DNA of 64,000 bases from GCA-2712985 sp964515905. Its GTDB lineage: Bacteria > Pseudomonadota > Alphaproteobacteria > UBA7887. The position numbers and the translations under genes were made by a program. The stretch covers positions 62,001 through 126,000 of the forward strand of contig CAZEWK010000089.1 of assembly GCA_964515905.1 (NCBI GenBank), given 5' to 3'. The notes under the pieces are model-generated. The model searched no databases and was not told the DNA's origin. It was given only the letters and a program-made list of their open reading frames with translations. Below, piece after piece: positions 35,876-44,871 of the stretch; within the stretch, counting starts at the first letter, position 1, and each line of letters begins with the position of its first letter.

Positions 35876-36273
35876 TCGGTCCAGAAAATCTACGAGCATA
35901 CGGCCTACTGTTTCGAAGTGGCAAAATACTGGTCTCAGCAGAAACTGTAGCAGGCAAGAATATTTTAAAGTTTCCTGGCGGGGGAGTTGAACTCAACGAG
36001 ACCCCAGAAGAAACTCTTGTTCGGGAGTTTTCTGAAGAATGCCAGATTATAATTAAACCTCGCAAATTACTGAACTCACCCGGCACCCTGTTCAGTCCAT
36101 GGACGGAGTCTTATTACACTCCTCTGTACTATCACGTTACGAGTGAAGGGACCCCGGAAACCCCACCTAATGAACCGATGAGGATATCGTTTCTTTCGCC
36201 AGAAGAGGCAATGGACAGCAACCGCATGGCAGAGCCAGAAATTTTAGCACTCCAACGAGCCATAGTAGAATAA
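35872..36273 (+). CDS. Nudix hydrolase
   Basis: A 133-residue single-domain protein starting with a GTG that overlaps the prpE stop as GTGA. The Nudix box spans GGGVELNETPEETLVREF and SEEC: the Glu residues that bind Mg2+ are present, and Cys replaces the final Gly. The substrate is unknown. Coupling to prpE suggests a nucleotide or CoA-related clean-up role, but this is inference. Confidence 0.85.
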   Translation: MIGPENLRAYGLLFRSGKILVSAETVAGKNILKFPGGGVELNETPEETLVREFSEECQIIIKPRKLLNSPGTLFSPWTESYYTPLYYHVTSEGTPETPPNEPMRISFLSPEEAMDSNRMAEPEILALQRAIVE

Positions 36274-36294
36274 CCAGCACACACAGAGATGGTT

Positions 36295-37155
36295 CTATTT
36301 CGGTCCATTTTGGGACCCTTGCAATCCGCTCTGAAGACGTTCGTAATCTGGATGCGAAGAGGAAATATACCCGTGCCGCATAAAAAACTGTATCAGAACG
36401 AGATTGCAATTGAATTTGAACTCTTCAGTGGACTCTACTCGTTTTGCAACCTCTTCTATTGGCCAAAGCTCAAAACTTTCTAATTCTCCATCTTGGTTGC
36501 GGGGTGTAAAATTTAATGGCAACTCAAGTTCATAAGAAAAAATCAAACCATCCTGAAGGCCATACTTTCTTTCCAGACGATAGGGTATACTGCCCACAGG
36601 ACGAGCTTGACGCACCAAATGAGGAGGAAGGCCCGCCTCTTCATCGCATTCCTTGAGGAGATTCTCGGCTAAACTTAAATGGGCTGGCTGTCCACCTGCG
36701 ACAGTGTTGTCAAGCTTCCCCGGATATGTCGGCCGGTCTTCGGTCCGCCTGGGCACCCAGACATAAATTTGGCCCTTCTTTTTTACATACCCCGTAAGAT
36801 GAACTCCGCACCCACGCACCCCAAAAGCGGGGAGAATTGCTCGTTCAAGCTGAAACAAGCACTCTCCAAACCGAGTCCCAACAGCGTATGGCTCTTGTCT
36901 CCAAGGTTCGGTGAACCCCGCTGCTGTCAGTTTTTCGCCAATATCTGCCATTGCACTACCGAGAAGGGTCGGCGTGTTTAGTTCTGGATTACATCGAACT
37001 TTTTCTGATGAGCATTGGACAAGTTTAGGGAACGATGAAAAGTGTGAAAGTAAAGGCTCCTTGATCCAACCAACTCTATGATCTCCAACTTCAAAAGGAA
37101 TGAAGTTTTTCATGTTATAACGATTACAGTTGCTAATGTGGCTGAGAAAACTCAT
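36295..37155 (-). CDS. DUF4743-Nudix hydrolase (Tnr3/YJR142W-like)
   Basis: A 286-residue two-domain protein. The N-terminal DUF4743 part (about 1-110) begins FLSHISNCN and contains FEVGDHRVGWI; the Nudix part (about 118-270) has GYVKKKGQIYVWVPRR, KLDNTVAGGQPAH and ENLLKECDEEAGL. The domain pair is the one fused to thiamin pyrophosphokinase in yeast Tnr3 and present in YJR142W, where it hydrolyses oxidised or damaged thiamin diphosphate. It is convergent with the small Nudix gene, 21 bases apart. Confidence 0.9.
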   Translation of the reverse strand: MSFLSHISNCNRYNMKNFIPFEVGDHRVGWIKEPLLSHFSSFPKLVQCSSEKVRCNPELNTPTLLGSAMADIGEKLTAAGFTEPWRQEPYAVGTRFGECLFQLERAILPAFGVRGCGVHLTGYVKKKGQIYVWVPRRTEDRPTYPGKLDNTVAGGQPAHLSLAENLLKECDEEAGLPPHLVRQARPVGSIPYRLERKYGLQDGLIFSYELELPLNFTPRNQDGELESFELWPIEEVAKRVESTEEFKFNCNLVLIQFFMRHGYISSSHPDYERLQSGLQGSQNGPK

Positions 37156-37221
37156 TTTTCCCCTGTATTTAGGATCCTTTTTATACGATAGTCAGCTTTG
37201 GGACATTAAATATACAATACG

Positions 37222-38199
37222 ATGAACTGGAGACGCCTCCATGTGTTTTTTGTCGCCACAGCACTTATGCAACAGGCATGTGCACCCGAACTTATCAAAG
37301 TTGGCCAACGCGTAGGTCAGACGTCGATCACCGATACCCATATTCTAGTTGCCGATGGCAGTCGATTGCCTCTTCGGGTCTGGGAACCCGAGGGAAACCC
37401 GAAGGCTATTATCCTAGCATTGCACGGTTTCAACGACTACAGCAAAGCGTTTGAAATACCAGGGACATACTTCTCGAGACAAAACATAATTACGTACGCC
37501 TATGATCAAAGGGGGTTTGGTGCCAACAAGAATGCTGGGAACTGGCCGGGAGCCGAGGAATTAGTCAAAGACATGGCAGAAGTAACACAAGCTATAAAGA
37601 AAATGCATCCGACGCTTCCCTTGTACATTTTAGGAGAAAGTATGGGTGGTGCAGTAACTATGACGGCTTTGTCACGAAACCCCATGAACGTCGAAGGAAT
37701 AGTTCTGGTGGCTCCCGCCGTCTGGGGCCGTCATACCATGAACCCCCTGTATTCTTTATTACTTACTACAGCCGCACACATAATACCTTGGGCCAAATTT
37801 TCTGGACAAGGTCTCCGCATTCAGCCTTCGGACAATCACGAAATGCTTTTAGAGTTAGGGAAGGATCCTCTGATAATAAAAGCAACCCGTGTTGACGCCA
37901 TGTATGGAATTGTCAATCTCATGGATGCTGCTTTGGTCTCCGCACCGACTCTCGAGGTTCCATCATTAATACTATATGGTTCGAAAGACCAAATAATTCC
38001 CAAATCTGCAACCTGGAAAATGCTAGCAAATCTCGGGGGGTCTTTCCGTGTGGTGATTTACCCTAATGGATATCACATGTTACTTCGAGATATCGGCGGC
38101 CCGGTAGTCCTCAGAGATATCTCTGCCTGGATCATCAATCGCGAAACAAAACTGCCATCTAGACCAAATCCCAATTGGCGAAGTTTTTTTTCTGAGTAG
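37222..38199 (+). CDS. Alpha/beta hydrolase, monoacylglycerol-lipase-like, putative lipoprotein
   Basis: A 325-residue protein with an N-terminal export signal ending near MQQACAPE; the Cys at about 20 may be lipidated although the lipobox is not canonical. The hydrolase domain has LALHGFNDYSKAF, AYDQRGFGAN, the nucleophile elbow GESMGGAV (Ser near 142), the Asp in YGSKDQIIP and the His in NGYHMLLRD. The order matches serine aminopeptidase/monoacylglycerol lipase S33-type hydrolases. It probably acts on lipids at the envelope. Confidence 0.88.
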   Translation: MNWRRLHVFFVATALMQQACAPELIKVGQRVGQTSITDTHILVADGSRLPLRVWEPEGNPKAIILALHGFNDYSKAFEIPGTYFSRQNIITYAYDQRGFGANKNAGNWPGAEELVKDMAEVTQAIKKMHPTLPLYILGESMGGAVTMTALSRNPMNVEGIVLVAPAVWGRHTMNPLYSLLLTTAAHIIPWAKFSGQGLRIQPSDNHEMLLELGKDPLIIKATRVDAMYGIVNLMDAALVSAPTLEVPSLILYGSKDQIIPKSATWKMLANLGGSFRVVIYPNGYHMLLRDIGGPVVLRDISAWIINRETKLPSRPNPNWRSFFSE

Positions 38200-38208
38200 A
38201 AATACAAA

Positions 38209-39384
38209 TTACATATTGCCTTGATCATCTGGGGACCTCCGTAACATTCTCCATGTCACCCACAAGGCCAATAAGAGCAAAAGTGCGCCGATAATATACG
38301 GCATATGCCTTCCAAAAAGACTAAACGTGACACCTGCAAATGCTGGACCGAAGATGCGTGCCAAACTAGCACCCGACTGAGCAACCCCCAAAATAGCGCC
38401 TTGTGAATCAGCGGAAGCGCGTCGTGAAATTAAACTATTCAGAGCAGGATTACATAGTCCAAAACCACCCGCCAGCAATCCGGTGGCGACCAAAAGAAGA
38501 ACCAATCCATCGGCAATAGGCATCAAAGAAAAACCCAGCACCAATCCACATAAACCAATGAAGACAACCCGTGTTTCTCCAAGATGCCGAGTAGCAGGCC
38601 CAATTAGGCCACCCTGCACCACTGCAGCCACTACGCCAACATATGCAAACAAATATCCCACTTCTAGGGGACCCCAAGCAAATTGCCGTTCTGCCCATAA
38701 AGCAATTGTGGCCTCTAAACCTGCAAAGACAAACATCACAAGCAAAAAGAGTAATATCAGCGACCTCATATCTATTCGTTTCAATGCCGCTAAAATCGGT
38801 GAGAACCAACCACGGCGCCCCCTCGCCGCGGAGCCTGCCTGTCGAGGCTCCTTTAAAATCAGAACCACTAATAATGCCGCTACGCTAGAAAGACATGCAG
38901 CGAAGAGGGGTGCTAACTGAAAATTGACTTCCCCAGATGAAGACCCGGAAAGAATGCCTCCAATCATTGGACCAAAAATGAATCCCAAGCCGAATGCCGC
39001 GCCAAATAAACCCATGCCCCGTGCTCGGTCTTCTGGAGTCGTAATATCGGCAATATAGGCCTGCGCTGCCGCAATATTTCCTGCAAATAGGCCTGCAAGA
39101 GCCCGCGCTATAAATAACATTATCAGGCTACTTGCAAAGGCCATAAAAACATAGGCTACACATGTTCCTACTAAACTTATCAGTATAACTTTTCGACGTC
39201 CGTATTGATCGCTAATCGAACCGATCAACGGTGCAGCTATGAACTGCATGAGCGAGTATGTTGCCATCAACAATGTGACAACTCCTGGCGACGCCCCAAA
39301 ATGCTCTGCGTAAAACGGCAATATTGGAATTATTAAGCCAAAACCGAGTAGATCTATGAAAACGATAAGGATGAGAGCAGGCAT
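38209..39384 (-). CDS. MFS transporter, TetA-like
   Basis: A 391-residue protein with 12 hydrophobic segments. The loop 2-3 motif GSISDQYGRRKVIL and the antiporter-type segment GAAFGLGFIFGPMIGG are typical of drug:H+ antiporters of the DHA1/Tet family. The N-terminus IVFIDLLGFGLIIPILPF also matches TetA. It likely exports a drug-like or metabolic compound. It is convergent with the lipase-like gene, nine bases apart. Confidence 0.92.
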   Translation of the reverse strand: MPALILIVFIDLLGFGLIIPILPFYAEHFGASPGVVTLLMATYSLMQFIAAPLIGSISDQYGRRKVILISLVGTCVAYVFMAFASSLIMLFIARALAGLFAGNIAAAQAYIADITTPEDRARGMGLFGAAFGLGFIFGPMIGGILSGSSSGEVNFQLAPLFAACLSSVAALLVVLILKEPRQAGSAARGRRGWFSPILAALKRIDMRSLILLFLLVMFVFAGLEATIALWAERQFAWGPLEVGYLFAYVGVVAAVVQGGLIGPATRHLGETRVVFIGLCGLVLGFSLMPIADGLVLLLVATGLLAGGFGLCNPALNSLISRRASADSQGAILGVAQSGASLARIFGPAFAGVTFSLFGRHMPYIIGALLLLLALWVTWRMLRRSPDDQGNM

Positions 39385-39551
39385 TTAGAAGAATGAGGTC
39401 CCATGTTGTGGAGGTTATAGCGCTTGGGAAACGCATTGATTAGACAATACAGTCTTGTGGATCCTTGAGAGTAAAACTCACTGACTACGATAAATACGAG
39501 TTGTAGCTCATGTCATGAACCTTTCCAACATAGATCTAAACCACAATTAAG

Positions 39552-39857
39552 TGGTGCCGCCTGTGTGACTCGAACACACGACCCCCGCATTCATACCAAC
39601 TACAACTTTCGTTGCCACCACAACCGTGATGTTTGTGGTCTGGACTTTCTCTTCACCATAGCCCCGAAAGGCCTTAGGTGGATCGTGTAAAGTCTCTACA
39701 CTCATCCCTAAAGGGATTAGCACGGGATTGCCAACAGCCAGTCTGTTTAGGTTTCCCCGTTTTAGCGACCTTTTCACTTCCAGGTTTCCCTGAAAGGACG
39801 CATAGACAGATAACAATCTATACGAATGCGATGCTCTACCAACTGAGCTAAGGCGGC
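39552..39857 (-). tRNA. tRNA-Thr(CGU), split by a group I intron
   Basis: Exon 1 (39822-39857, tRNA positions 1-36) and exon 2 (39552-39591, positions 37-76) join to a perfect 76-base cloverleaf. Acceptor GCCGCCT pairs with AGGCGGC, D arm GCTC/GAGC, anticodon stem TCGCA/TGCGG around loop TTCGTAA, T stem GTGTG/CACAC around TTCGAGT, then A and encoded CCA. G1-C72, C2-G71 and G35-U36 agree with threonine identity. The break lies between anticodon base 36 and base 37. The anticodon CGU reads ACG. Confidence 0.93.
39592..39821 (-). ncRNA. Group I self-splicing intron (IC3-like) in tRNA-Thr
   Basis: The 230-nt insert carries the group I core in order. P1: exon CGU plus AUAG pairs with CUAUGCG (39799-39805), placing a U-G wobble at the 5' splice site. 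P2: CAGG-GAAA-CCUG (39781-39792). P4: ACGGG (39756-39760) with CCCGU (39722-39726). The R-like GUGUAGAGACU leads P7: GACUUU (39689-39694) with AAAGUC (39643-39648). P9: ACCACAA (39633-39639) with UUGUGGU (39617-39623). The intron ends in G (39592). GGGAAACC, GAAACCUAA and GAAAGUCCAGA resemble the Azoarcus tRNA-Ile intron. It has no internal protein gene. Confidence 0.92.
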
Positions 39858-40060
39858 ACAAATAAAACATATGACCAGTCGATGGGTCTACGCAACTATC
39901 CTTACATAGAAAATCTACTTTGTTACAGAATATTCTACCTAAAACTGTTTAATATCTTACTTTGGAATTATGTATACTATCATCCATTCTTTAATGGTTG
40001 ACTGCAAATGACAGGGGCTAGACACCAGAAAACCCAGGAAATCTATGAAATTTAAACATT

Positions 40061-41197
40061 ATGATTACTCAACACGCATACTTAATATTTAAGCCTCCAG
40101 TCAGAAGACTTCGTTATTGGGTTTCTATGATCATTTTTTCGTTTTCTACATCCTGCACACCACTTTTAGACGAAGTACTATGGGATCGAAATTCGGAAAC
40201 TACAGAATTATTCAGAATGGTCGAGTCCGGCGATGCAACCGCACAAACAGCACTGGGTCAAAGGTACGAAACCGGCAACGGTGTTGAGCAGAACTACAAA
40301 CATGCAAAAGCCTGGTACGAAAGAGCAGTGGAACAAGGAGACCCATTGGCAATGTTTCTGCTCGGGAATATGTTCGAAAAAGGTACTCTCGGGACTCCCG
40401 ATTATCAAAGTGCTGCGACTTTATACCTCCGGGCTGCAAGCAGCGGAGATGCCTCAGCACAAGCTAGCTTAGCCCAACTATATGAAAAGGGTTTGGGAGT
40501 GCAACAAAGTTACGCCATGGCAAATACTTGGTACACCCGGGCAGCTGAGCAATGGGAAGTAAACAACGATTATCCGTTGGGAATTCCAAGTCCCGGATTA
40601 AAAGGAAGTAAAGATGTTAGCTCAGAAGCTATTCGCTGGTTTCGACGAGCTGCAAATTTAGGAGTTGCCGAGGCGCAGTTTGACCTGGCTCGCGCTTACG
40701 AGGCAGGAAGTGGTGTATCGCGAAATCTAAGAATAGCGCTTATCTGGTATGAAGCAGCCGCTTCACAGGGGCACTCGCGTTCTGCCGCAGCCCTCATCAG
40801 ACTTCGGAACGAGACCGATCCTATAAGTGACCCCCAGACAACAGTCACAACTAAACCTAATCCGATCATTTTGAGTCAAACAAGCCGGATAACAAGCACT
40901 GTACATCAAAGAACTACCGAGCCACCCAGCCCCCAAAACCAACAAAACTTTCTGGTGCATTTAGCATCTTACCGAAATGTAAGGGATGCCGAAAAAGGCT
41001 GGGCCCGACTTTTGGCCGATCATGAATCCACACTAAACAAACTGCTGGTTCGATTTTCAGAAATTACTATTCCGGAAGATGGTTTATTTTACAGGGTCGA
41101 GGTAGGCCCCTTTGCAACGCTTTCAGAAGCCCAGGATCTTTGCGAAACTCTTGCAAAACGATCCGCCTATTGCCGAACCTTAAAAAACCCACAGTAA
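40061..41197 (+). CDS. Sel1-repeat protein with C-terminal SPOR domain
   Basis: A 378-residue envelope protein. The N-terminal hydrophobic segment ends at FSTSCTP and may be a signal or lipoprotein signal. Four Sel1-like repeats follow (about 50-260), with phrases such as AQTALGQRYETGNGV and AQFDLARAYEAGSGV; the third and fourth are separated by a 30-residue insert. After a Thr/Pro-rich linker comes a SPOR domain (about 300-378) of the type that binds denuded peptidoglycan at division sites. The combination suggests a septal or peptidoglycan-associated scaffold. Confidence 0.88.
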   Translation: MITQHAYLIFKPPVRRLRYWVSMIIFSFSTSCTPLLDEVLWDRNSETTELFRMVESGDATAQTALGQRYETGNGVEQNYKHAKAWYERAVEQGDPLAMFLLGNMFEKGTLGTPDYQSAATLYLRAASSGDASAQASLAQLYEKGLGVQQSYAMANTWYTRAAEQWEVNNDYPLGIPSPGLKGSKDVSSEAIRWFRRAANLGVAEAQFDLARAYEAGSGVSRNLRIALIWYEAAASQGHSRSAAALIRLRNETDPISDPQTTVTTKPNPIILSQTSRITSTVHQRTTEPPSPQNQQNFLVHLASYRNVRDAEKGWARLLADHESTLNKLLVRFSEITIPEDGLFYRVEVGPFATLSEAQDLCETLAKRSAYCRTLKNPQ

Positions 41198-41250
41198 TTC
41201 GAATGAGCAAGCCGTCTGAAGTGCACTAAAGAGCAATGATAGTTCACTTG

Positions 41251-42447
41251 CTATGTTGTACACCCCGCCTTTGCCTCTACCGATCCAAGCCGTTGGACTA
41301 CGTTTAGGTGTTCTGCACTTCCTTTAGCAATCACCAAATTTAGTGAACTATGATGACTTTTCACATCAATGGTCTCGGCGCCAGTTGCACCCTGGAAATC
41401 AAGTCCGGGAAGTGTCTCAAGAGCCGCCCGGCCCGAAACCTCTCCGGCTTTCTCCCACGCCTCTCCAAGGGCCGCGACAGCACTGGCATGGTTGTGGGCG
41501 TAATAGGTCACAGGAAACCTTGCCCCACGACTATTTTGCACGCGTTCCACAAATTCCATTGCCTCGGGCCGGTCATCAGACATAACAAAAGATGAGCAGG
41601 TAACGATACGCTCGCGTTCCTCGGCAACAAGTGCCTGATGATGTGTTTCGTTGAACCCTATCCAAGCAAAAGTGAGTCGCTTGAGTAATCCCATCTTATT
41701 TGCTTGTCGAATAAAAAGGGGGCCGTTTACTCGAGGAATGCAAAATAGGACCACCTCAGCACCTGTGTGAGAGATCCATTCAAGGACCGGCTCAAATTGC
41801 TCCTCCCCCACATCCGTTAGAGCTTGGCCCAGCACGTGCCCATTATGAGGTTGAATATGGAACCTAGATTGCCGAAACATTGAGTTTTGCCAACTAGGAT
41901 AGGAACCAACCAGAAAATAGTTTCTGCCAGCCCCACCGTCCACGTAGTCAATGAGAGGTTGCACATCTTGGGCCGGTGTGGGGCCTAATGTAAACAAGTT
42001 GGGATGACAATAACGCCCTTCATGATTAGTTGCGTTAATCAGTGGCGTAGCCAAATCGGCCAAGTAACGCGAAGCAAATTTGCGACCTGCAGCAATAAAT
42101 GGCCCGATCACCCCTGATACTTGTTCGTCACGAACTAACTCTGTACACAACTTAGCGAGATTGTTCGGATGACCTTCTGAATCCTTATAAACAGCTTCTA
42201 CATAACGGCCCAGTACTCCACCCGACGCATTGAGCTTTTCTATACCAGCATCAACCCCAGCCCTCATTTGCGTTGTTATCTCGCTAGCATCACCCGTCAT
42301 AGGTAACAACACTCCGATGCGCACAAGGTCGGTATTGGCTAAGGAACCAGTGGTCTTCCCAAATAGGCTGCACACAGCACTAGAGCCCAAAACTTTCAGC
42401 ACACCCCTACGATTGTATTGTCTCGATTTAGTCAATTTAGAGTTCAC
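41251..42447 (-). CDS. ABC-type amide/urea-type substrate-binding protein (FmdD/AmiC-like)
   Basis: A 398-residue periplasmic protein with a twin-arginine-like leader (YNRRGVLKVLGSSAV). The fold matches the Leu/Ile/Val-type binding proteins, specifically the branch with AmiC, UrtA and FmdD: RIGVLLPMTGDAS, VYKDSEGHPNNLAKLC, SGVIGPFIAAGR. No ABC permease or ATPase genes adjoin it, so it may serve a remote transporter or act as a sensor. The ligand is unknown; short amides and urea are family precedents. Confidence 0.85.
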   Translation of the reverse strand: MNSKLTKSRQYNRRGVLKVLGSSAVCSLFGKTTGSLANTDLVRIGVLLPMTGDASEITTQMRAGVDAGIEKLNASGGVLGRYVEAVYKDSEGHPNNLAKLCTELVRDEQVSGVIGPFIAAGRKFASRYLADLATPLINATNHEGRYCHPNLFTLGPTPAQDVQPLIDYVDGGAGRNYFLVGSYPSWQNSMFRQSRFHIQPHNGHVLGQALTDVGEEQFEPVLEWISHTGAEVVLFCIPRVNGPLFIRQANKMGLLKRLTFAWIGFNETHHQALVAEERERIVTCSSFVMSDDRPEAMEFVERVQNSRGARFPVTYYAHNHASAVAALGEAWEKAGEVSGRAALETLPGLDFQGATGAETIDVKSHHSSLNLVIAKGSAEHLNVVQRLGSVEAKAGCTT

Positions 42448-42606
42448 TCATACCTACCTGTTCCTTTTACAGTCTCATAGATCCTCGCTAGCAAGGCCAT
42501 GCGAAATACAGAAAATTTTACACGCAAAACTTGACTAGCATAACACCTCCACATAACAGTTCCATATAATACGGATTCAATGAAATAACTGACCTTATAC
42601 AACATC

Positions 42607-43131
42607 ATGGCCAAATTGCCGATCCTCATTGCGCCCGACCCACGTCTAAAAATTACCGCCTCTCCGGTGTACACCGTTGATAGACAGGTCCAGGAATTAT
42701 TAGATGATATGCTTGAAACTATGTACCACGCTCCGGGGATAGGACTTGCGGCACCCCAAATCGGAATCCCAAAACGGCTTCTCGTTATAGATTTAGCAAA
42801 AAAGGATGCTGAGCCAACACCATTAAAAGTCGTCAACCCAGAACTGGTGTGGACTTCGGAACAAAGTGTCTCAAATGAAGAAGGGTGTTTATCCCTTCCC
42901 GACCAGTTTGCCGATGTAGAACGGCCGGATAGTGTTCGGGTGCGTTATGTGGATGAGCACAACACAACTCAAGAGATAAAGGCTTCTGGAATGCTGGCCG
43001 CCTGCCTTCAACATGAGATGGATCACTTAGATGGGCGCCTGTTTGTAGACCATTTATCTAGGTTAAAACGGAACATAATTCTACGTAAGTTATCGAAATT
43101 GAAATCTATACGCCAAAAAGAAGATCGATGA
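42607..43131 (+). CDS. def: Peptide deformylase
   Basis: A 174-residue enzyme with all three deformylase motifs: GIGLAAPQIG near 43, EGCLSLP near 95 (metal Cys) and QHEMDHLDG near 136 (two metal His and catalytic Glu). It removes the N-formyl group from nascent proteins. It heads a def-fmt-truA cluster; fmt starts eight bases after its stop. Confidence 0.97.
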   Translation: MAKLPILIAPDPRLKITASPVYTVDRQVQELLDDMLETMYHAPGIGLAAPQIGIPKRLLVIDLAKKDAEPTPLKVVNPELVWTSEQSVSNEEGCLSLPDQFADVERPDSVRVRYVDEHNTTQEIKASGMLAACLQHEMDHLDGRLFVDHLSRLKRNIILRKLSKLKSIRQKEDR

Positions 43132-43139
43132 ACCGTTAA

Positions 43140-44066
43140 ATGACTCCTCTTACGTTTGTCTTTATGGGCACTCCAAACTTTGGGATCCCAGCCTTAAAAG
43201 CTCTCCTGGGAGCTGGCCACCGATCTCTTTGCATATTTAGCCAACCTCCTCGACCTGCAGGACGTGGACAAACAGTGCTCAAGAGTCCCGTTCACGAATT
43301 CGCCGACCAACAAAGCTTACGTATTAGAACCCCGAAATCTCTTAAAGGTGCTGACGAAGCCGATTATTTACTTTCTCTATCGCCGGACGTAGTGGTAGTT
43401 GCCGCATATGGTTTAATGTTGCCACGAAACGTTTTAGAGACCCCTCAGTTTGGCTGCATCAATATTCACGCTTCATTACTTCCCCGCTGGCGCGGTGCTG
43501 CTCCAATTCAACGAGCGATAATGTCTGGCGACAATTTAACAGGAATTACAATCATGCGGATGGAAGAAGGGCTGGACACGGGACCCATCTTATCTCAGCA
43601 GGATATACCTATAAAATCCGACAACTCAGGAAGATTGCACGATCGCCTTGCAAAACTGGGGGCGGAAATGATTCTTGATGCACTCTTAAAACTGAAAAAT
43701 GGAACAATCAAAGAAAGGCCCCAGCCCGAAAGTGGTTCCACTTATGCTGCCCGCCTGACAAAAGCTGACGAGCGCTTGAATTGGAGGCAGTCCGCAGACG
43801 AACTAGGCCTGCAAATTCGGGCCTTGAGTCCCGCCCCTAAGGCCCATTTCGTTTACAAGGGTGAACGATGGAAAGTACTGGATGCCGATATTGATATGGA
43901 ACAAACCTCCGGTCAGCCAGGCCGTGTGTTGGATAACCAGTTGACCATATCTTGCTCCCAGGGGACAATTAAACCCGTCAAAATACAACGACCGGGGCGC
44001 AGGCCAATGACGACGGAGGAAGTGCTTCGTGGCGCTCCTATCCCCGTCGGTACAGATCTTCCATGA
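43140..44066 (+). CDS. fmt: Methionyl-tRNA formyltransferase
   Basis: A 308-residue enzyme. The N-terminal formyltransferase fold has VFMGTPNFGIPAL, the catalytic segment INIHASLLPRWRGAAPIQRA (about 109-128, split by the Asn-His-Asp set) and MRMEEGLDTGPIL. The C-terminal OB-like domain follows from about 205. It formylates Met-tRNA for initiation. Its stop overlaps the truA start by 4 nt. Confidence 0.97.
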   Translation: MTPLTFVFMGTPNFGIPALKALLGAGHRSLCIFSQPPRPAGRGQTVLKSPVHEFADQQSLRIRTPKSLKGADEADYLLSLSPDVVVVAAYGLMLPRNVLETPQFGCINIHASLLPRWRGAAPIQRAIMSGDNLTGITIMRMEEGLDTGPILSQQDIPIKSDNSGRLHDRLAKLGAEMILDALLKLKNGTIKERPQPESGSTYAARLTKADERLNWRQSADELGLQIRALSPAPKAHFVYKGERWKVLDADIDMEQTSGQPGRVLDNQLTISCSQGTIKPVKIQRPGRRPMTTEEVLRGAPIPVGTDLP

Positions 44067-44830
44067 TCGAAAGATACCGCTACAAACTGACGATTGAATA
44101 TGAAGGAACAAATTATGTGGGCTGGCAGCAGCAGCGCAATGGACCATCCGTGCAGACCGCTCTTCAGGATGCTATCTTAAATTTCTCTGGAACCAGTGTA
44201 GAGTGCATGGGCGCGGGACGCACAGATGCTGGTGTACACGCGTTAGGGCAGGTGGCACACATTGATCTGCCACGAGCTTATCCCACTGATACTATTCGCG
44301 ATGCACTAAATTCTCATTTACGACCGGCTCCAATTGGTGTGCTGTGTGTTGAACAAGTCGGGCAGGAGTTCCACGCACGTTTTTCCGCTGTGTGCCGCAA
44401 CTATCGTTACGCTATAATAAACCGCCGCACCCCTTTAACGGTTGAAAGAGGACGAGCTTGGTTGGTCAGTCAGGAGCTCGATGAAGAATCAATGTCGGAT
44501 GCCTGCCGTCGCCTGATCGGCAAGCACGACTTTACGAGCTTTCGAGCCGCCGAATGCCAAGCTAAGTCAGCTGTCAAAACACTTGACCAACTTCAAACAA
44601 AACGAATCCGGGACCATATCACCATTACAGCTCAGGCTCGTTCTTTTCTTCATCGACAGGTGCGAAATATTGTCGGGACTTTAGTCCAGGTCGGACAAGG
44701 GAAACTCCATGCTAATGATATATCGGCCATATTAGAGGCCCGAGACCGAGCCGCAGCAGGGCCATGCGCGCCAGCGGATGGCCTTTATTTGACAGGAGTT
44801 GATTATAGGGCGTCTAGCCACTCTAAATAG
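44063..44830 (+). CDS. truA: tRNA pseudouridine(38-40) synthase
   Basis: A 255-residue enzyme. The catalytic motif GAGRTDAGVHALGQ has the nucleophile Asp near 55; the YEGTNYVGWQQQ start, FHARFSA and FLHRQVRNIVGTL segments are all TruA hallmarks. It converts U38-U40 in anticodon arms to pseudouridine. It is the last gene of the def-fmt-truA run. Confidence 0.97.
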   Translation: MIERYRYKLTIEYEGTNYVGWQQQRNGPSVQTALQDAILNFSGTSVECMGAGRTDAGVHALGQVAHIDLPRAYPTDTIRDALNSHLRPAPIGVLCVEQVGQEFHARFSAVCRNYRYAIINRRTPLTVERGRAWLVSQELDEESMSDACRRLIGKHDFTSFRAAECQAKSAVKTLDQLQTKRIRDHITITAQARSFLHRQVRNIVGTLVQVGQGKLHANDISAILEARDRAAAGPCAPADGLYLTGVDYRASSHSK

Positions 44831-44871
44831 TAAACTAAGTTAGCAACAGCACCGATATCTCACTTTGATAG

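Noticed and set aside
39547..39870. Open frame of 107 codons on the minus strand covering the tRNA-Thr locus
   Set aside because: It is a chance frame through the tRNA exons and the intron; the RNA structure explains every part of the stretch and no protein family is recognised.
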